Shown piece by piece: positions 36,416 through 50,100 of a DNA stretch of 64,000 bases. Every line of letters begins with the position of its first letter. Position 1 is the stretch's first letter. The translations under genes were made by a program, and so were the position numbers. The notes beneath the pieces were generated by a model. It searched no databases and was not told the origin of the DNA. It was given only the letters and a program-made list of their open reading frames with translations. Origin of the DNA: Zerene cesonia (lineage: Eukaryota; Arthropoda; Insecta; Lepidoptera; Pieridae); NCBI RefSeq assembly GCF_012273895.1, contig NC_052119.1, forward strand, positions 7,635,990-7,699,989, in the 5' to 3' direction.

Positions 36416-38340
36416 GTCTGATATGGAAGCCGTGGACTCTCACCTTTGCTTCTTTCTTTGTAACGTCAATTATAGACATACATACATGCATATGATTATT
36501 ATAGTTCCATACAAAATTAATTATTATCATTATATCTCATTTCTCAGAAGGACCCTTCAAAGCTAAATCCATCTTGTACTTGACTCATGTCTTTAGAATT
36601 TAAAAAAGTGCATACATTTATAACAATGTGATAGTTTTTCTATCTTATGCCTCACATAGCATAGCTAATGACGTTATTATCCTTTAAAGAGAAAATATTT
36701 GGTTACATAATATTTTATCACTTTAATTTTTAAAGATACAAAAGATTCTGAAATATCAATTGTATCGAATATGTCCTAACAATTTATATTTTTGTGTTAT
36801 TATTATAACATATAATAATAAAAATATTAAGAATTCGAGTACATTTAAAATGTGTAAAGCATTTCAGAAGATCAAACCGCAACACAGCAGAGACGAGGTC
36901 CATTGAAAATGCATTTCCATCAGGAAGTGGCTAGCTATCTTCACATCTTCGCAAACGCTCTTTGAATAGCCGAAATCGTCTACACACATACATACAAACC
37001 CCTCCACGTTTACAACATCACAACCACCAATAACTTCATAACAATTTCAACTTTACCGCACGCAATTACGTTCGAATTTTAATTGGCTTAAATTAGACAT
37101 GCGACGCGAGTCTTTCATATTAGAAAAGTGTGCACTGCAAGGAAAGTCTGGGCCATTATAGGAATTTGTTTGACGTAGCCATCACGTTTCCGCTGCTTTT
37201 TGCTTGTCTTTTTGCCGTCCAGAGATTTCCCCTCAGCGCCAAGCGGCTCTTTATTGCGATTTGTTTAAACAAAGCATAATTAAAGCTCAAAATGAATGAC
37301 TCGACGTTTTTAATTCTACAAAACTCGTACTTTTTCGAGCGAGAACCATTTTACGAGGAGACAATGAGAGTCCTTGTTAAACAGTTAAATACTTATTAAT
37401 CAAGTCTGTCGTTTAATTAACGTCAGTAACTTAAAGGTGGAACGATTAAAGCGTTTTGCAATACGTATAAAGCAGCGTTAAATAAGACTGAAACACTGAG
37501 AATTTATTATACTGGGGATTTATGGTATCGCCAAGTAAAGCTACTGTAAGATCCTTACTGATGTAGAACACTTTCTTTTGCAGTTGTTTATACTTATTGC
37601 GAAATTCGATATTATTATATTCAGTTAACAACAATTTAAATTCCTCTTAAAATTATAGTACCTTTAAAAATTTTAGTTTTCGCAATAGAAATTTTAATAA
37701 CCTCTAAATTTTAATGTCCAAAATAACACCTCTCTCTAACTGATAACTGAAAACTACTAAATATCAAAATTGCCCATATTGTATATAGAAATTGGATATT
37801 GTGATTTAATAAAGTTTTTGTATAAGACATAAATAAATAGTTTTACATTTGTACATCTTCTCGCAATCTATATAATTTCGTAAACCTTTAAATAAGTGCT
37901 TGTTGCACGGATACTAAGCACTGGCTACTAAGTCAGGTAAAACCTTATAAATTATTTACTAACAAACTCAAGTATTTAGCGCTAAACCTAACTAAACGCG
38001 ACGGAGTTTTTACTCAATGTTTATTTTCCTCGTCTGAAATTTAGTAAATTCTATGGACGGTTAATATTTTTGTTGTTTTAATTTAGTTAATATGTGAGAC
38101 TTATATAAAAGAAAATAAGAATTCAGTGAATGAATCTCCGAAGCAACGTGATTAACATATGTATGTGTCTGTAAATGTTGATACTAAACAGATAAACCCA
38201 TTTTGGAGAGTCACTCAAGATTAGTAGTTAGTAGATTAGTGCTATTGTTTTATATTATTCTATTCTACTAACAATATGAATTGTGCAAGCATTGATGCAC
38301 ACTCAGCTAGGCTGTGGTTCGCTTTATCAAATTATTTATT
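36416..38340. other. No supported gene; a GC-richer island
   Basis: 37140-37310 (with CATCACGTTTCCGCTGC and CAGCGCCAAGCGGCTC) is a candidate regulatory island. A 62-codon minus frame at 37446-37634 is unrecognised. Confidence 0.4.
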
Positions 38341-38542
38341 ACTAGCTGCGCACCGCGGTCTCACACGCGTAAGCCCATATCCCGTAGGAATATCAGGATA
38401 AAAAGTTGCCTATATGTTATTCCAGTTGTCCAGCTGTCTACGTACGAAATTTCATTGCAATTGGTTCAGTAGTTTATGAGAGAAAGAGCAACAAACACAC
38501 ACACATTATTACAAACTTTCGCATTTATAATATTAGTAGGAT
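38341..38542 (+). repeat. RTE-like LINE 3' end (family C)
   Basis: Begins ACTAGCTGCGCACCGCGG and ends TTTCGCATTTATAATATTAG with a TAGGA tail; same layout as 11149. Confidence 0.75.
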
Positions 38543-39164
38543 TTTCTTAATGTGAAACTAAATTGAAACACCATATCATTTAGCTTAAAATATTATTATA
38601 TAAGTCAGATTTATCCATCAACTGTCATAAGTAAAGATCAATAAAATATGAGAAATTTTTAATACAGCCCCGAAATTGGGAGAGGCATCCGAATTAATTC
38701 ACTTCATTCACGCATACATTTTAATATTTGAGTCGTTCAAAAACTTCATACGCAACGCTATTTATATTTGGCATATTTGCCGCTTTCATTATCGTTGTCT
38801 ACGAAGTTTCATATCATTTACATTGTTTATTAGCTGGCTGGCTGAATAACCTTTTTAAATGCATTAACATTTTAAAGGCATTTTAGTTTAAATCGTGTTA
38901 TTATAGGCGAAAAAAATAACAGTCACGTGATTCCAAATAATATAATTGTGAGTATATAGTTTTTCCAGTATTTATTACACAAGTCAATAAACACTGTCAT
39001 GAAAAGGTATTTTGAACAAACTAAAATACTGCACTTAGAATCAAAGTCAATTAGATTTTTCATTTGAATTAATTCTATAATAGGACAATTCATTTCAGTC
39101 AATATTAAAGAATAATTTAATTACGTAGGTATATTCTAAAAGTATTTAATTAGAACAATTTACT
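38543..39164. other. AT-rich stretch, nothing recognised
   Basis: No gene, RNA or repeat family identified. Confidence 0.45.
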
Positions 39165-39433
39165 TTTTTTATGGCAGGGCAAGCAAAGGAGCAGGTGGGC
39201 CACCTGATGTTAAGTGGTCACCACCGCCCATAAACACTTGCAACACTAGAGGTGTTACAAGTGCTTTGCCGGCCTTTCAGGGACATATACGCTCTTTTCT
39301 TGAAGGCCCCAATGTCGTAATTGTTCGGGAACACCGTAGCTGGTAAATCGTTCCAAAGCTTCACCGTACGCGGAAAGAAGTTGCGGGTGAAGCGTACGGT
39401 GGTGGACCACCAACCATCGAGATGGTGCGGATG
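39165..39433 (-). mobile_element. CR1/jockey-like LINE, 5'-truncated end
   Basis: A dead-on-arrival LINE copy: the last 71 codons of its polyprotein and a 53-base 3' UTR ending CTGCCATAAAAAAAG. The 3' UTR shares GGGCGGTGGTGA, CATCAGG and the CCACC-GCTC block with SINE family A, so this LINE type is the likely source of family A mobility. Confidence 0.75.
39218..39433 (-). pseudogene. LINE polyprotein C-terminus
   Basis: The minus frame opens HPHHLDGWWSTTVRFTRN and has FFPRTVKLWNDLPATVFP, a motif shared by the C-termini of many lepidopteran CR1/jockey-type LINE polyproteins (family knowledge), then NYDIGAFKKRAY, ending in TGA at 39218-39220. The reverse-transcriptase catalytic motifs lie upstream and are absent. 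The piece has no frameshift or internal stop, so the insertion is not very old. Confidence 0.75.
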
Positions 39434-41299
39434 GAATTGATTTAACTTTTATTTACTTGATTCTTTTATTATTTTCGTTTTATTTTAACTATTGTATTTA
39501 TAAAATGTATATAATTCCTATTAGATCTACAAATTACATAACAGTAACGTAACAACATAACAATACAATGAACACGAAGAAGCAACGTATAACTCAAAAA
39601 CATATTATACGAAACTAGTTTTACAGCTGCTATCGGCCAATAAAAGCGGTCTAATTCAAAATGAACCCTGTAAGTAGAAACTAACGACTGCATAATTGCG
39701 AAACCAGAAGATTTACTGACCGCGCCGTATCGACAGCTTTTCTATACGAATGGGCTATAAAACTCTGGATTACCCTTTTTGTCGTGTGATTATATATTTT
39801 GTAATAGAATCGCAAGTTTTTGAGCGATTATAATCTATTTGGTTTATGAATTGTTAGTCTGGACAAAATATACCTAATAAATGAATAGTATTAGTTTGTT
39901 GATTTCATATACGCATACTGTTTAGATGTTAAAAAAAGAGTTTTCTCAAGCAACAAAATTTGACTGTTATAGTACATGTATGTTATTAGTAAAATAAAAA
40001 TCTTAAGCGCTTAAGGGAATGATTTCACTTTAAATAATTTTATTTCTATACACATTATCGCATATCAATGAAAGCTCAATATACAGTAGCTGAATACTGC
40101 AAATCCAGTAAATAACGCCAAAGCATTATGTTCTTTACATCCACGCACTTGAGTTTATTATCCCATTGAGAGTTTATTAAACCGATTTCATATATTTACC
40201 TGCGTGTAACTGCGTTGGATCTGGTGCGTTGTCTTAACTTTTAATTGTGCCCAGTAATTTTACGCTTCGGATATAGAGTTACTAGAGAAGTTATGTTATT
40301 ATATAATTATTAAATAAGAATGAAAATACTTATGAAATGATTTTTCACTTCTTGCAAAACTGCTGGCTTTTATTTTAACATCTTTATTAATTACTTTAAT
40401 TATACTGGATAGTTCCTTCTGCCTATATAATTATACTTTTAATATGTGGGTATATTTCGTTGCATTCAAAGTCGATACATTTCAATCTTTATCTTTCCTA
40501 ATAAAAGCCGTATGTATGGTATAATAACAGTAGGACATTGGATATAAAACCTTTTTTTATTTATTCCTTTTTTTTATTTTCCAATGGACTTTGTCAATTA
40601 TCATTATATGAGTCACATTTAATTATCAAGGATTAATTCTTCAATAAGTATAAATTTGACAGATGGGAGTGAAGAAAGTCCGAAGAACGAAGAATAATGA
40701 AAGAGTGAGATCAAAAATAAATTGATATTATATCCGATTTAGTCTTTATATCTCTGTGCAGTTTGGTTTATCGGCTCCTCGTATGTAGATACCGATCAGG
40801 TTAAGTTACTGCAGTGCTTATTTATTCTAGTATCGTATTTTACACTACACCTAACACTCAATAATCTGCGCAATCAAATACTATTAGTGTTTTTATTTTC
40901 ACTACTTTTCTGCGTATAGCTTTAATCTTGATAAGCAATATTGTTTTTCAGTTTATTCATTTTAATACACACTAATGATATGAAGCCAATGTTTGTGGGT
41001 TTGGAAACAATCCCTGGGTCACCTGAACTGATCTGAATTTTTATATATCAATTGAAAAGTGCAAGCCATTCGGGAGTATCTTAGGCTTACTTTTTAGCTT
41101 TACTGAAACAAACATTTGTGATACATCTACATCTTTTTCGAAGAAAACCATTATTTATCCCGGGTCGACATGGGCGAAGCCGGGACCGGCTATCTACTTC
41201 ATTTAAAAAAATAAACACACACAACAATAGCATATTTATAATACACTTATAATATTTTTTATGAAAATCGAGGCATAAAGTGTTTTAAAAGATAATCGT
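39434..41299. other. AT-rich stretch without supported gene
   Basis: A 74-codon minus frame at 39469-39693 is unrecognised. A GGGCGAAGCCGGGACCGG fragment at about 41170 looks like a family D head on the minus strand. Confidence 0.4.
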
Positions 41300-41476
41300 G
41301 TGTCTGTCTGTCCCACCTTTCTCAAATGGACGATCACCAAGTCCGTTAAGGTCCAGATTATAGTCTATCAAATTTCATACAGATACGATAAGCTGTTTTC
41401 GCGTGAGAGAGTAACAAACAGTCATACATCGATACACTCATTCTTAAAAACTTTCGCGTGCATAATATAAGTAGGA
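41300..41476 (+). repeat. RTE-like LINE 3' end, diverged
   Basis: Contains GTGTGTCTGTCTGTCCCACC, then CAAATTTCATACAGATACG, AGAGAGTAACAAACAGTC and ACTTTCGCGTGCATAATAT with AAGTAGGA, the recognisable end of the family C/D type. Confidence 0.6.
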
Positions 41477-41963
41477 ATTATAATCCATACTAACAATGTT
41501 CATAAATAAAAAATTACTTTAAATAAAGTATGGACACTTTTATAAAGCAATAGAAATAACTATAAGCATAAATAGCATATCAGAACACCAACCTACAGCA
41601 CACAGAGGTCTGATATTCATAAATAATTGTTTAATCTGATAACTTAAATTAGACATTGAATCATAAGGAATTAATGAAATACAATCCCCGATCATATCGC
41701 ACAAATTTAATCTTTATCTCCTAAATGGTAAGGACGATTATCATTTAATACGCACATAAGAGAAACATAAAGGAGGCACTGTTCTAAAGCAACGCCGCAA
41801 AGAAAGTTCTTAGGGTTTAATTAAAAGAGCATCGCGATTACACCTATATTAGTTACAATCAAGGAACAGAGATAACGTGGAGTAGCCAAATAAATTTAAT
41901 CGTAAGAAGTGTCCCTCGCCTATATTTTATACGAAACAAGAATGTCTGAATCACGCTTGCATT
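41477..41963. other. No gene recognised
   Basis: 41690-41890 is somewhat more complex than average. No open frame is supported. Confidence 0.4.
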
Positions 41964-42233
41964 TTTACACGCTTTTTATTAGCTTCACCTGTATGTTTGT
42001 TTGTTTGTATGTTTGTTTGTTTGTATGTTTGTTTGTTTGTATGTTTGTTTGTTTGTAACTGACTTCTTTGGGCGCGATTTTGACCCACTTTAAACGGCCA
42101 GATTTCGTTCAAACTTTGTAGATTTATTGAGGACCGATGACAATACACTAATTTGATAAAATTATTCCAGTTTTCAATTTGCAAAATATGATTTTTGTTA
42201 AAGCGTGTTTTATAGTTTTTTTAAACTATTATA
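41964..42233 (+). repeat. Interspersed family L, copy with internal tandem expansion
   Basis: Starts TTTTTACACGCTTTTTATTA and ends GTGTTTTATAGTTTTTTTAA near 42225. Relative to 50907 and 62116 it carries four copies of a 16-bp unit GTATGTTTGTTTGTTT at 41991-42054 where the others have one short unit. No ORF. The class is not certain; a non-autonomous element is inferred from dispersed, co-linear copies. Confidence 0.75.
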
Positions 42234-42504
42234 TTTTATTTATAATATTTATTGTATACGCATACAGGAAAGAAAAGTAAAAATGTAATTTAATAGACTT
42301 ATTGTATTGAGTATATCAAAAGGCAAATGTTCAAATGAATCAAGAAAGAAATGAGTCCTATAACTATATAAAAGTTACTTAAGAAGCATATGTATTTCTT
42401 CTTATATATTTTCGTACTGGATTCATGCCATCTTGGATTCACAGGATAATAGATTAGTAAGGAATGTAACAAATTCTCTAAGAACACTTGCCTTAAAAGA
42501 TTAA

Positions 42505-42683
42505 ATCCCGTAGGAATATCGGGATAAAAGTTGCCCATATGTTATTCCACTTGTCCAGCTATCTACGTACCAAATTTCATTGCAATCGGTTCAGTAGTTT
42601 TTGCGTAAAAGAGCAGCAAACACACACACATCCTTACAAACTTTCGCATTTATAATATTATTATAGTAGGATAGGATAGGATA
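42505..42683 (+). repeat. RTE-like LINE 3' end (family C), 5' truncated
   Basis: Starts inside the family at ATCCCGTAGGAATATCGGG and ends TTTCGCATTTATAATATTA followed by three AGGAT units, matching 11149 and 38341. Confidence 0.75.
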
Positions 42684-43759
42684 CAGGCCACTAGTAAGCT
42701 TGAAATCTCTTTCCGATATAAATCGCCTTCAACAATATTTTACTATGTCCTCGACTATCAAAACATTTCGGTTAACTTCTATTTTTATTATATCCACGGA
42801 ATTCACTTTATCTAGACAAACTGCAGCAGCCGGCACACATTTTGATTCATCAAATATCATATCGTAAATATTATCTAAAAACATTCAAACGAATATCTAT
42901 CCCCGGATTTCGCTGCTCACATTTATAGCACCAGAGTTACATTTTCAACCAGGATTTATTTTAAATCTGGCTTTGATAGCAGCTATCCGGAGATGTTGAA
43001 AAATGCAAAACCTGGGTTATGGTAAAGGTTTATTTTTATTAACGTTGCTAATAACGTGGAAATTACAAATTTGTGCACATTTCAATAAGCGAAATAGGTT
43101 GAATTAGAATCATCTTTCGATTTTATTCGTATTGTATTACAATTAAGAGACGGTTTTCATAATTTTTTATTTTTTTCATTTGCTCCCTTAAACAAACTGT
43201 TTTTCAATGTTTTATCTCACTAAGTTCACATGATACTAATTTAATCCGAAGACTTGAAAACAAAGTTTCAAAGGATAAATTAAACCTTATTTATAAAGAT
43301 ATAAAGAACTGTAATCGAATTCCTTTCCAGTTATATTTCAAATGGATAGTAAATTTATATGAAGTATTACCAAGAAACGTATTTACGCGAAATAAATATT
43401 ATTAATGTTATTATCAATTTCTACGAAACCCCCTCCTCATTGACCACGTACTTTTACCCAGACACGTTTAATTTTTCTTATTAAACTGATCAGCAGAAAT
43501 ATCACTATAACAAGCATAGTCCACTTTAGAAAAGTGTTAGTTTGGTTTAAATTCAGTTCTAAAGTAACAAGTAATTTTGCGAGCTTTATATTCCTGTGAG
43601 AAAAATATTATATTGTATATTTGAAAAATAATTCTTTCGTATTTTCTTTTTTTGGTAGAATCCTACAAATATATATAACATATCAAATAGTTTTTGTTTA
43701 AAATGAAGATGATTTATTTGGGTGAGAAGTAAAGAAAACATTTTTATTGCTAATTTTTT

Positions 43760-43809
43760 ATCACAACAACTTTTATCTAAACTTAAGTTTAGATAAAAGT
43801 TGCTGTGAT
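43760..43809. repeat. 50-bp near-perfect palindrome
   Basis: 25-bp arms with no loop, centred on CTTAAG at 43782-43787, with one mismatch. The arms start ATCACAACAACTTTTATC on the left. Function unknown. Confidence 0.85.
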
Positions 43810-46354
43810 TGTTTGTTTGTGATGTTATTTTAAAATAAATTGGTCTAATTTGTTTTTAAAAATGTCAACTCTATAGCTTCCCATACCCTTACAAAGCTCC
43901 CCATATTAATGGTCTTGTCAATAGCCACATGTAATTATTATAAATGTTCGACGATTGCAGATAAAACGTTATTATTCTCTGCTTAAGAAGTTATTGCGAG
44001 GATTCACCCTGCGGTAATTGTAGTACTCGGATTTATGCGCTGCCTTAAAGTGCGCGTATTTCCATTACTTTCGGCTCAATGGGCTGACTACTTAATTATA
44101 TATTTTTATATGTAATGGATGAAGAGTATGGGAAATACGAGCGGAATGTAGGAGGTCTAGAAAATTCAAAAAGTAGCGTATGTGGATGCATTATATGGAA
44201 CATGTACCCGGTTGGAATCAACTATGCAGTCCCTATAGAACGTCTCCCGCTAAGATTTTCGTTCAGTTCATAGAATATTTTGTTCTGTTAGTTTTAACTT
44301 GCTTTTAGATTGTAGCTGAGATATATGAGCGAGATGTTGTTCTTAATATTGTAAATATGCTCGTTTAGACTGAGCTGAGAGAATGTAATAAATCTTTTTT
44401 TTTTTTTGTAAAATATATTTAAGACAAAATTGTGTTCGTACTTAAATAGCTGTTAGCTGCAGGCTGTGAAATGTTATTTTTATTAGTAGTGGTTGCCTAT
44501 AATTGTGACAGCACGAAGTCTTTGTTTGTTTAATTTTATAAAACTCTCTATCCACGTTATCCGTGTATGTCATGTTGGTGATCCTTAATGTAATAAATAA
44601 AATATAATAAATAATAATCCAAAAACGATAGAATTTTGTTTGAGATAAACAAAGAGAAAAAAGTTAGTTTCTATCTAATAACAGTCAATATATTTTAATA
44701 ATTCGAACAATTTAAACGTAAATTACTGGTTAAAACCTAAAAATAAACTATGTCGTTATATATATAACATTCAGGTTTTTCATTCTAAAATAAACGATCC
44801 ACCAAGGCACGCTTTCAAAAACTCTTGTAACATTCATAAAACGCATTATAAATGCATGCACGAGCCAATAATCCTTGAAAGCCGAATAAACGCTAGAACA
44901 ATTGAGGGCAATAAATAACTGATATACTTCGGACAGAAGCCTGTGGGGAAATTGCGGTTTGCTTTAAATTAGGTAACAATTGATCGTACGTCTGGAAACT
45001 TTGCTAAACTTGTGGCCTGCCGACGTACTAATATTATGTCAAGCTCACTTCCCCAACTTGTTCCTTATCGTGGAATATTGTTAGCAAACGTGCTCTAATA
45101 AGTTCGCCACGCTTGAATGAGATTAGATGATTTCATCAAGATTTCTTATTCCAATCTACATTTACACTTTGGTGGCTTTGAAGAATTCGGACCAGAGTGT
45201 GGTGTGTAGAATGTAAACGTTCTGTCGGTAAAGACAAGATACTTTTTGGCTTATGAAGTATTGTGAGCTGCAAGTGAAATGTACACATGAAAAGCTAATA
45301 TAATATATACAAGAGAAGACATGCGAAATGATTAGCGTCGTTATCAGTTAGACAACCAACCGTTCAGCATACAGCAAAGTTGTATATTAGCAACGGCTAA
45401 AACATTTTGTTAAATATCTGTAAGCTAGGTTTATAAATTAAAGTTATAAAAATTTATCAGAGCACTTGGCTTTCAAATTAAAAATGAATCATCAAAATCG
45501 GTCAACCCAAGCGAAAGTTACGCTAATCAGGTAACAAAGCCAAATAAAACTACTATCGAATATCTCAACTACATAAACCCTCCATTTCGAAGTCGGTTGA
45601 AAAATAGTAAACATACACGCCGCTCCAATTTTCTTTTCAATGTATCGTTGAAGATACCCCAAACCGTTCGCCTTTGTATATGCAAAGCTTTTTTAATAAG
45701 ACGGCCTTCCCGTCTTGGGGAAAATGTCAGCAATCTGCGGCAAAATCCTACTTTATTGTTATTGTACCGCATTTATTCGAGGCTCAACCGAAGGATATAA
45801 ACCTGGGAATCGGTTGAAAGTAAATAAAGCGACGGCCGGGTAGCTTTGTAGCTGAGATAACAATTATTTGCTCTTTTATTGTGCGGTTACCAATCCAATA
45901 AAAACGGTGGCCGTGAGTAAATAACGAGGCTTTTAGGAGATAGAGGAAATTCTTACACATGTTGAGATCGCCGATTGACCCTACACATTAATCGACTAAA
46001 ATATACTCGTATATACGAAGCTTGTACTACAACTAAATGAAAACATAAAATAACTTATCTTAATCAATTAAGCCCCGATGCAAAAACGACGTGGTCTGAC
46101 GGACTGTCTGCGCATCCTAACTCCAGAATTAGAGAAAGAAGAAAATGGGCCATTTTAATTATAAGATGGTATGTTTATATTAAAAATAAATCCTTAAAAT
46201 AAAATCGATCATCACAACATATTAAAAACTAACCAGCTGTTGTTTAGCTACTTTCGTTCAATCATATCAATTGACTACTCTGTTATGACATTAATATTTA
46301 TATTTAATATATTATTACATTGTGAGATTTCTTGCCAATTTAAAGTTGATAATA

Positions 46355-46440
46355 AATGTAATTTTTTTTTCTATTCTTTAAACAAAATCTCATTTATAAA
46401 ATATTTTAATGACATAGAACTAAAAATGAAGTTGATTACA
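46355..46440 (+). repeat. Body of SINE family G, diverged
   Basis: Aligns by eye to the reverse complement of 56114-56190: TTTTTCTATTCTTT, TCTCATTTATAAA and a CTAAAAAT block appear in the same order. No tRNA-like head was found upstream. Confidence 0.45.
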
Positions 46441-47133
46441 GTTCGCTTCGATTTATTTTTCATTTGACGTTAAAAGTCGAAGGGACTTCGTACCTAACTT
46501 ATCAATTTCTGTCCCGTGAAAAAGATAAAAATTGTTTAACTTTTTTGTAACTTAACGTCTAATTAAATTGAGGTTCAAAGTACCCACTGTCTTGAGAAAG
46601 AGCTCCGATCTTTCATGTTTAATCCAATTTATTTTTGCGCCTAATAAAAAAACGAGGCAAAAATCGCTAAGGGTAGACATCAAAGCGTCTAGTACGGGCC
46701 TAAGGATCTTTAAAATGTATAAATAGCATAATTGAGTCTAAGAACCCTCGGTGATGTGATGCTAATACAAAACACATTTCTCGTTTTTTATACTGGGGCT
46801 ATGACTCTCAAAATGTGTAATATTTGAGATATAAATAATAAAAAAATAACATTATAAATAAATACTATGATAGTTCAGCAATAAAATTTTTCATCAGTTT
46901 TTTACACCAATTACCGAACAAAATACAAAAAGAAACCTAATATTCTCTTACCTTCGCCACGAAGAACGATGACCGTTAGCCGCCATTTTCGAAACTGACA
47001 GCTGACGCACAGTCGCGTTGTTTCACTTCATAATGGCAGTGTTGCCATAAGAGTAAATATAATAAACTACTATCTTATAATGTAAAACTTCAAAAATAAA
47101 TTTTCTAACTCATAAAACAGACATTTTTGTGAA

Positions 47134-47149
47134 GTCCGATATATCGGAC
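47134..47149. repeat. 16-bp perfect palindrome
   Basis: GTCCGATATATCGGAC, loop-free, within a segment flanked by AACTCAT and ATGAGTT (about 47107-47167), which may be a small inverted-repeat element. Confidence 0.6.
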
Positions 47150-50100
47150 GTTATGCACTAATGAGTTAAGTGAACGAAATATATTTACATTGTATTATAT
47201 CGATTTGAAAAATTCATGGTATTTCCAAAATCTCGATCGCTCACCGTGTAGTGTTCATAAGAATTCAAACACGCAATAAAATGGTAACATGACCTCATCT
47301 GACATTCGATTACCAAAAGAAACCCTCATATCAGGCACAAGTACCTATTGAAATCAATTTCGCAACGAAGCCCACTCGACTTGTTATTTGAATTCTCAAA
47401 AGGCTCGCTATTGACGAATTATAAAAATTAAATTCTCAAAAGCACCTCGCATTTTATTCACCGCTCATCCTCTCAGACGTGAACGAGTGGCGATGCTCAC
47501 TGCAAGATTTCCTTGACATAAGAGACTGCAACATGAATAACATTTACTGGACGAGGCTTTTCAATAAGTCACTCGTAACGTTTTTATGCAATTTAAAGGA
47601 CCGTTTTTAGAATACAATCATTATTAATATTACTTTCGCGTATTATTAAAAAAAATGAGTTTCTTGGTGTTTGCTTGTACTAAATCTCTAGGCGTTTAAA
47701 ATTGTTCGTTGTCTTCTATCATCAAAAGTCATGAGTTCAAATTTATGCACGGGATACCTCTTGCACTCTCTTCGCCTGTGCCTATTATTTTCTTCATATT
47801 CCAACATATTTATTTCCTCCAATGTTTTATTTTAACGCTTCCAGTATTGTATATCCAAACCTCTTGTAGCTAAAAAGATTTTTCATATTCAATTACAAAT
47901 AAACAAGTGTGTCTTGAGCGCCGCCTTTGACGTCGCTGGTTGAAGCAATATCAGGCGCTCGTGCCAACTCTCTATTGAAGGTCAAATTAGCAAAAAGCTT
48001 ACAAAAAGACTTACTAATATTAACTCTTCTAAAATGTGTAACTGAGACCAGGCAATACCTTCAGTTAATAAACATTTAGTAGCACGAAATGTAAAATAAT
48101 AAATGTTCATTAATTTCCCGTTTTAATAATCAGATTGTTTTAGAACATGTCATCGGAAGCTTGAAGTCATGTGACTTGTGAAAATGACTTATCTTGAGTA
48201 TGGGAGTCGAGGACGTTTCTTCACGAAGCTCACCAACATCCCTAGGGTGAGGTACCTATCATATTCTAAAATAGGACCAAATAACAACCACTATGTCCTA
48301 TAAAGCACGAAGAGAATTAGGTCAATCGGTTTATCGGTTAAAATTCACGGAATTATCGGAATTATTGTGTTACAAACTCAAACCTCCGTCGTTTGAAGGA
48401 CATCGCATGAAAATACCGTGAATGTGCATAAAGCAAAATTAATAACTATTTCGGATACTATGCCCCGCTGTCTAATACAAAAATCATTACGTTTCAATGC
48501 AGTTTAATATACGTTAAATTCAAAGTTATTACCATCACTGAATCGAGTCTGCACTCGGTTGAGAGATCAAAAGAAACTTATTCATAGGGGAGCACACTCG
48601 TACACCTCACATACTTACAAGATTAAAACTTTGTTCCCTTAGTATGTTTAAATAATAATTAGCTTAAGCCCTTAAATCGAGGGTGGGCATTGCATTCAAA
48701 TATTGTAATGAATGTTTAGATTGGACTTTGCGACGTGTACGAATGTTGATTAAACAGTATTATGTGAGTACTTTGAAAACTCGCATGACATGTTTTCAAC
48801 CCTTGATATGCAATTTAAATTTGCTATGACATACATAAATTGATGTATAATAAAAATTTAATATTGTAAATTAATGTTTCATCTATATTGACTACATGTT
48901 TATACTTATATTACGCACTATTATCATAAGACTGAACTGGTTTTGTATATGAAAAATACACATGTATGTAAGAAAGGTACATAACATTAACATAATGTAA
49001 AATTTAGCATTTATTACAACCATTATATATGCCATATACGTTACAAAATACTGTTATAAATATTAGCTCATTATACATATTAATTGATAGATATATATTT
49101 TTTTTTTTTTTCAAATTTCCCAGAGTTCTAGAATGTTAGAAACATGCTTTATACCTTTTTTTTTCAATGAACTTACTTAAAAATATTGCTGTTAATTAAG
49201 AAGTATAATCGATCCATTAATGGGATAAGATAATTCAAATTATGCCTTAGCATTGAAATCATGAGAAGCGACGTTGGGAGTCTGTTTTTATCTAAATTCT
49301 TACCTGACAATCCTTTAATCCCTTTTGGATACATGCTTTTTGAGATAAAGCCAACATGTCAATGCCTTTATTAATCTGTCAGTTATCTGTCACTTGTACA
49401 AAGCCATCTAACTGATTAAAATAAGACATTCATAGTGACATGTAAAGGGTGCCAATTGTGGCCTTTTTGACACAACCATTGTTAACAAAACTGAGGTATG
49501 AAATGTGGATTAAATTTTTAAAGGTGCATTTGTAAAGAAGCACAATGTCCTGACATTTATTGTTACATTTCTGCGGAAGGGTTGACGTCACTTTTGTTAA
49601 ATTGTACGGAAATATAGAACGGGTTTGTGTTACGTTATTCAAGTTGACGCTAAGCATAATATTTATTTGCCATTGCTATTTCATAATGTTACTATTTATT
49701 ACCAAAAATTAAAAAAAGTTTTAATAAATGAGCATTATTGAGCATATTATGAGAGAGTTATTTCAAAAAGTTATATTTTATTCATACGTTTTTCATAAAG
49801 TTTAACCTTATAGTCATTCGTATTTCTTTAAAAAATGTGGAAGCTAAATAAAACATTATATTACTAATATTGTAGATACTTGGAAGTACAAATTATTGCG
49901 CCTGCTATTTTAATTCAAGCAATATCTAAAGTGTTTGTTATTATTTTTTCCAAAGGCGTTTTAAATTATATCAAAAAAAAAAAAAAAATACACATTACAG
50001 AAACACACTTACATTATAAAAAAGCGTATCAAGTTTTTATTTAACTCGATTTATTCGAAGCAACATTCTTGTATAACAACGAAATCTCGACGAAATTGCT

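Noticed and set aside
41991..42054. Regularly spaced repeats suggesting a CRISPR-like array
   Set aside because: The 16-bp units are contiguous without unique spacers and lie inside a dispersed eukaryotic repeat.
44120..44400. Possible retrocopied mRNA end (AATAAA-like followed by a T run)
   Set aside because: No readable ORF, the homopolymer is T rather than A after the signal, and there is no second copy here to compare.
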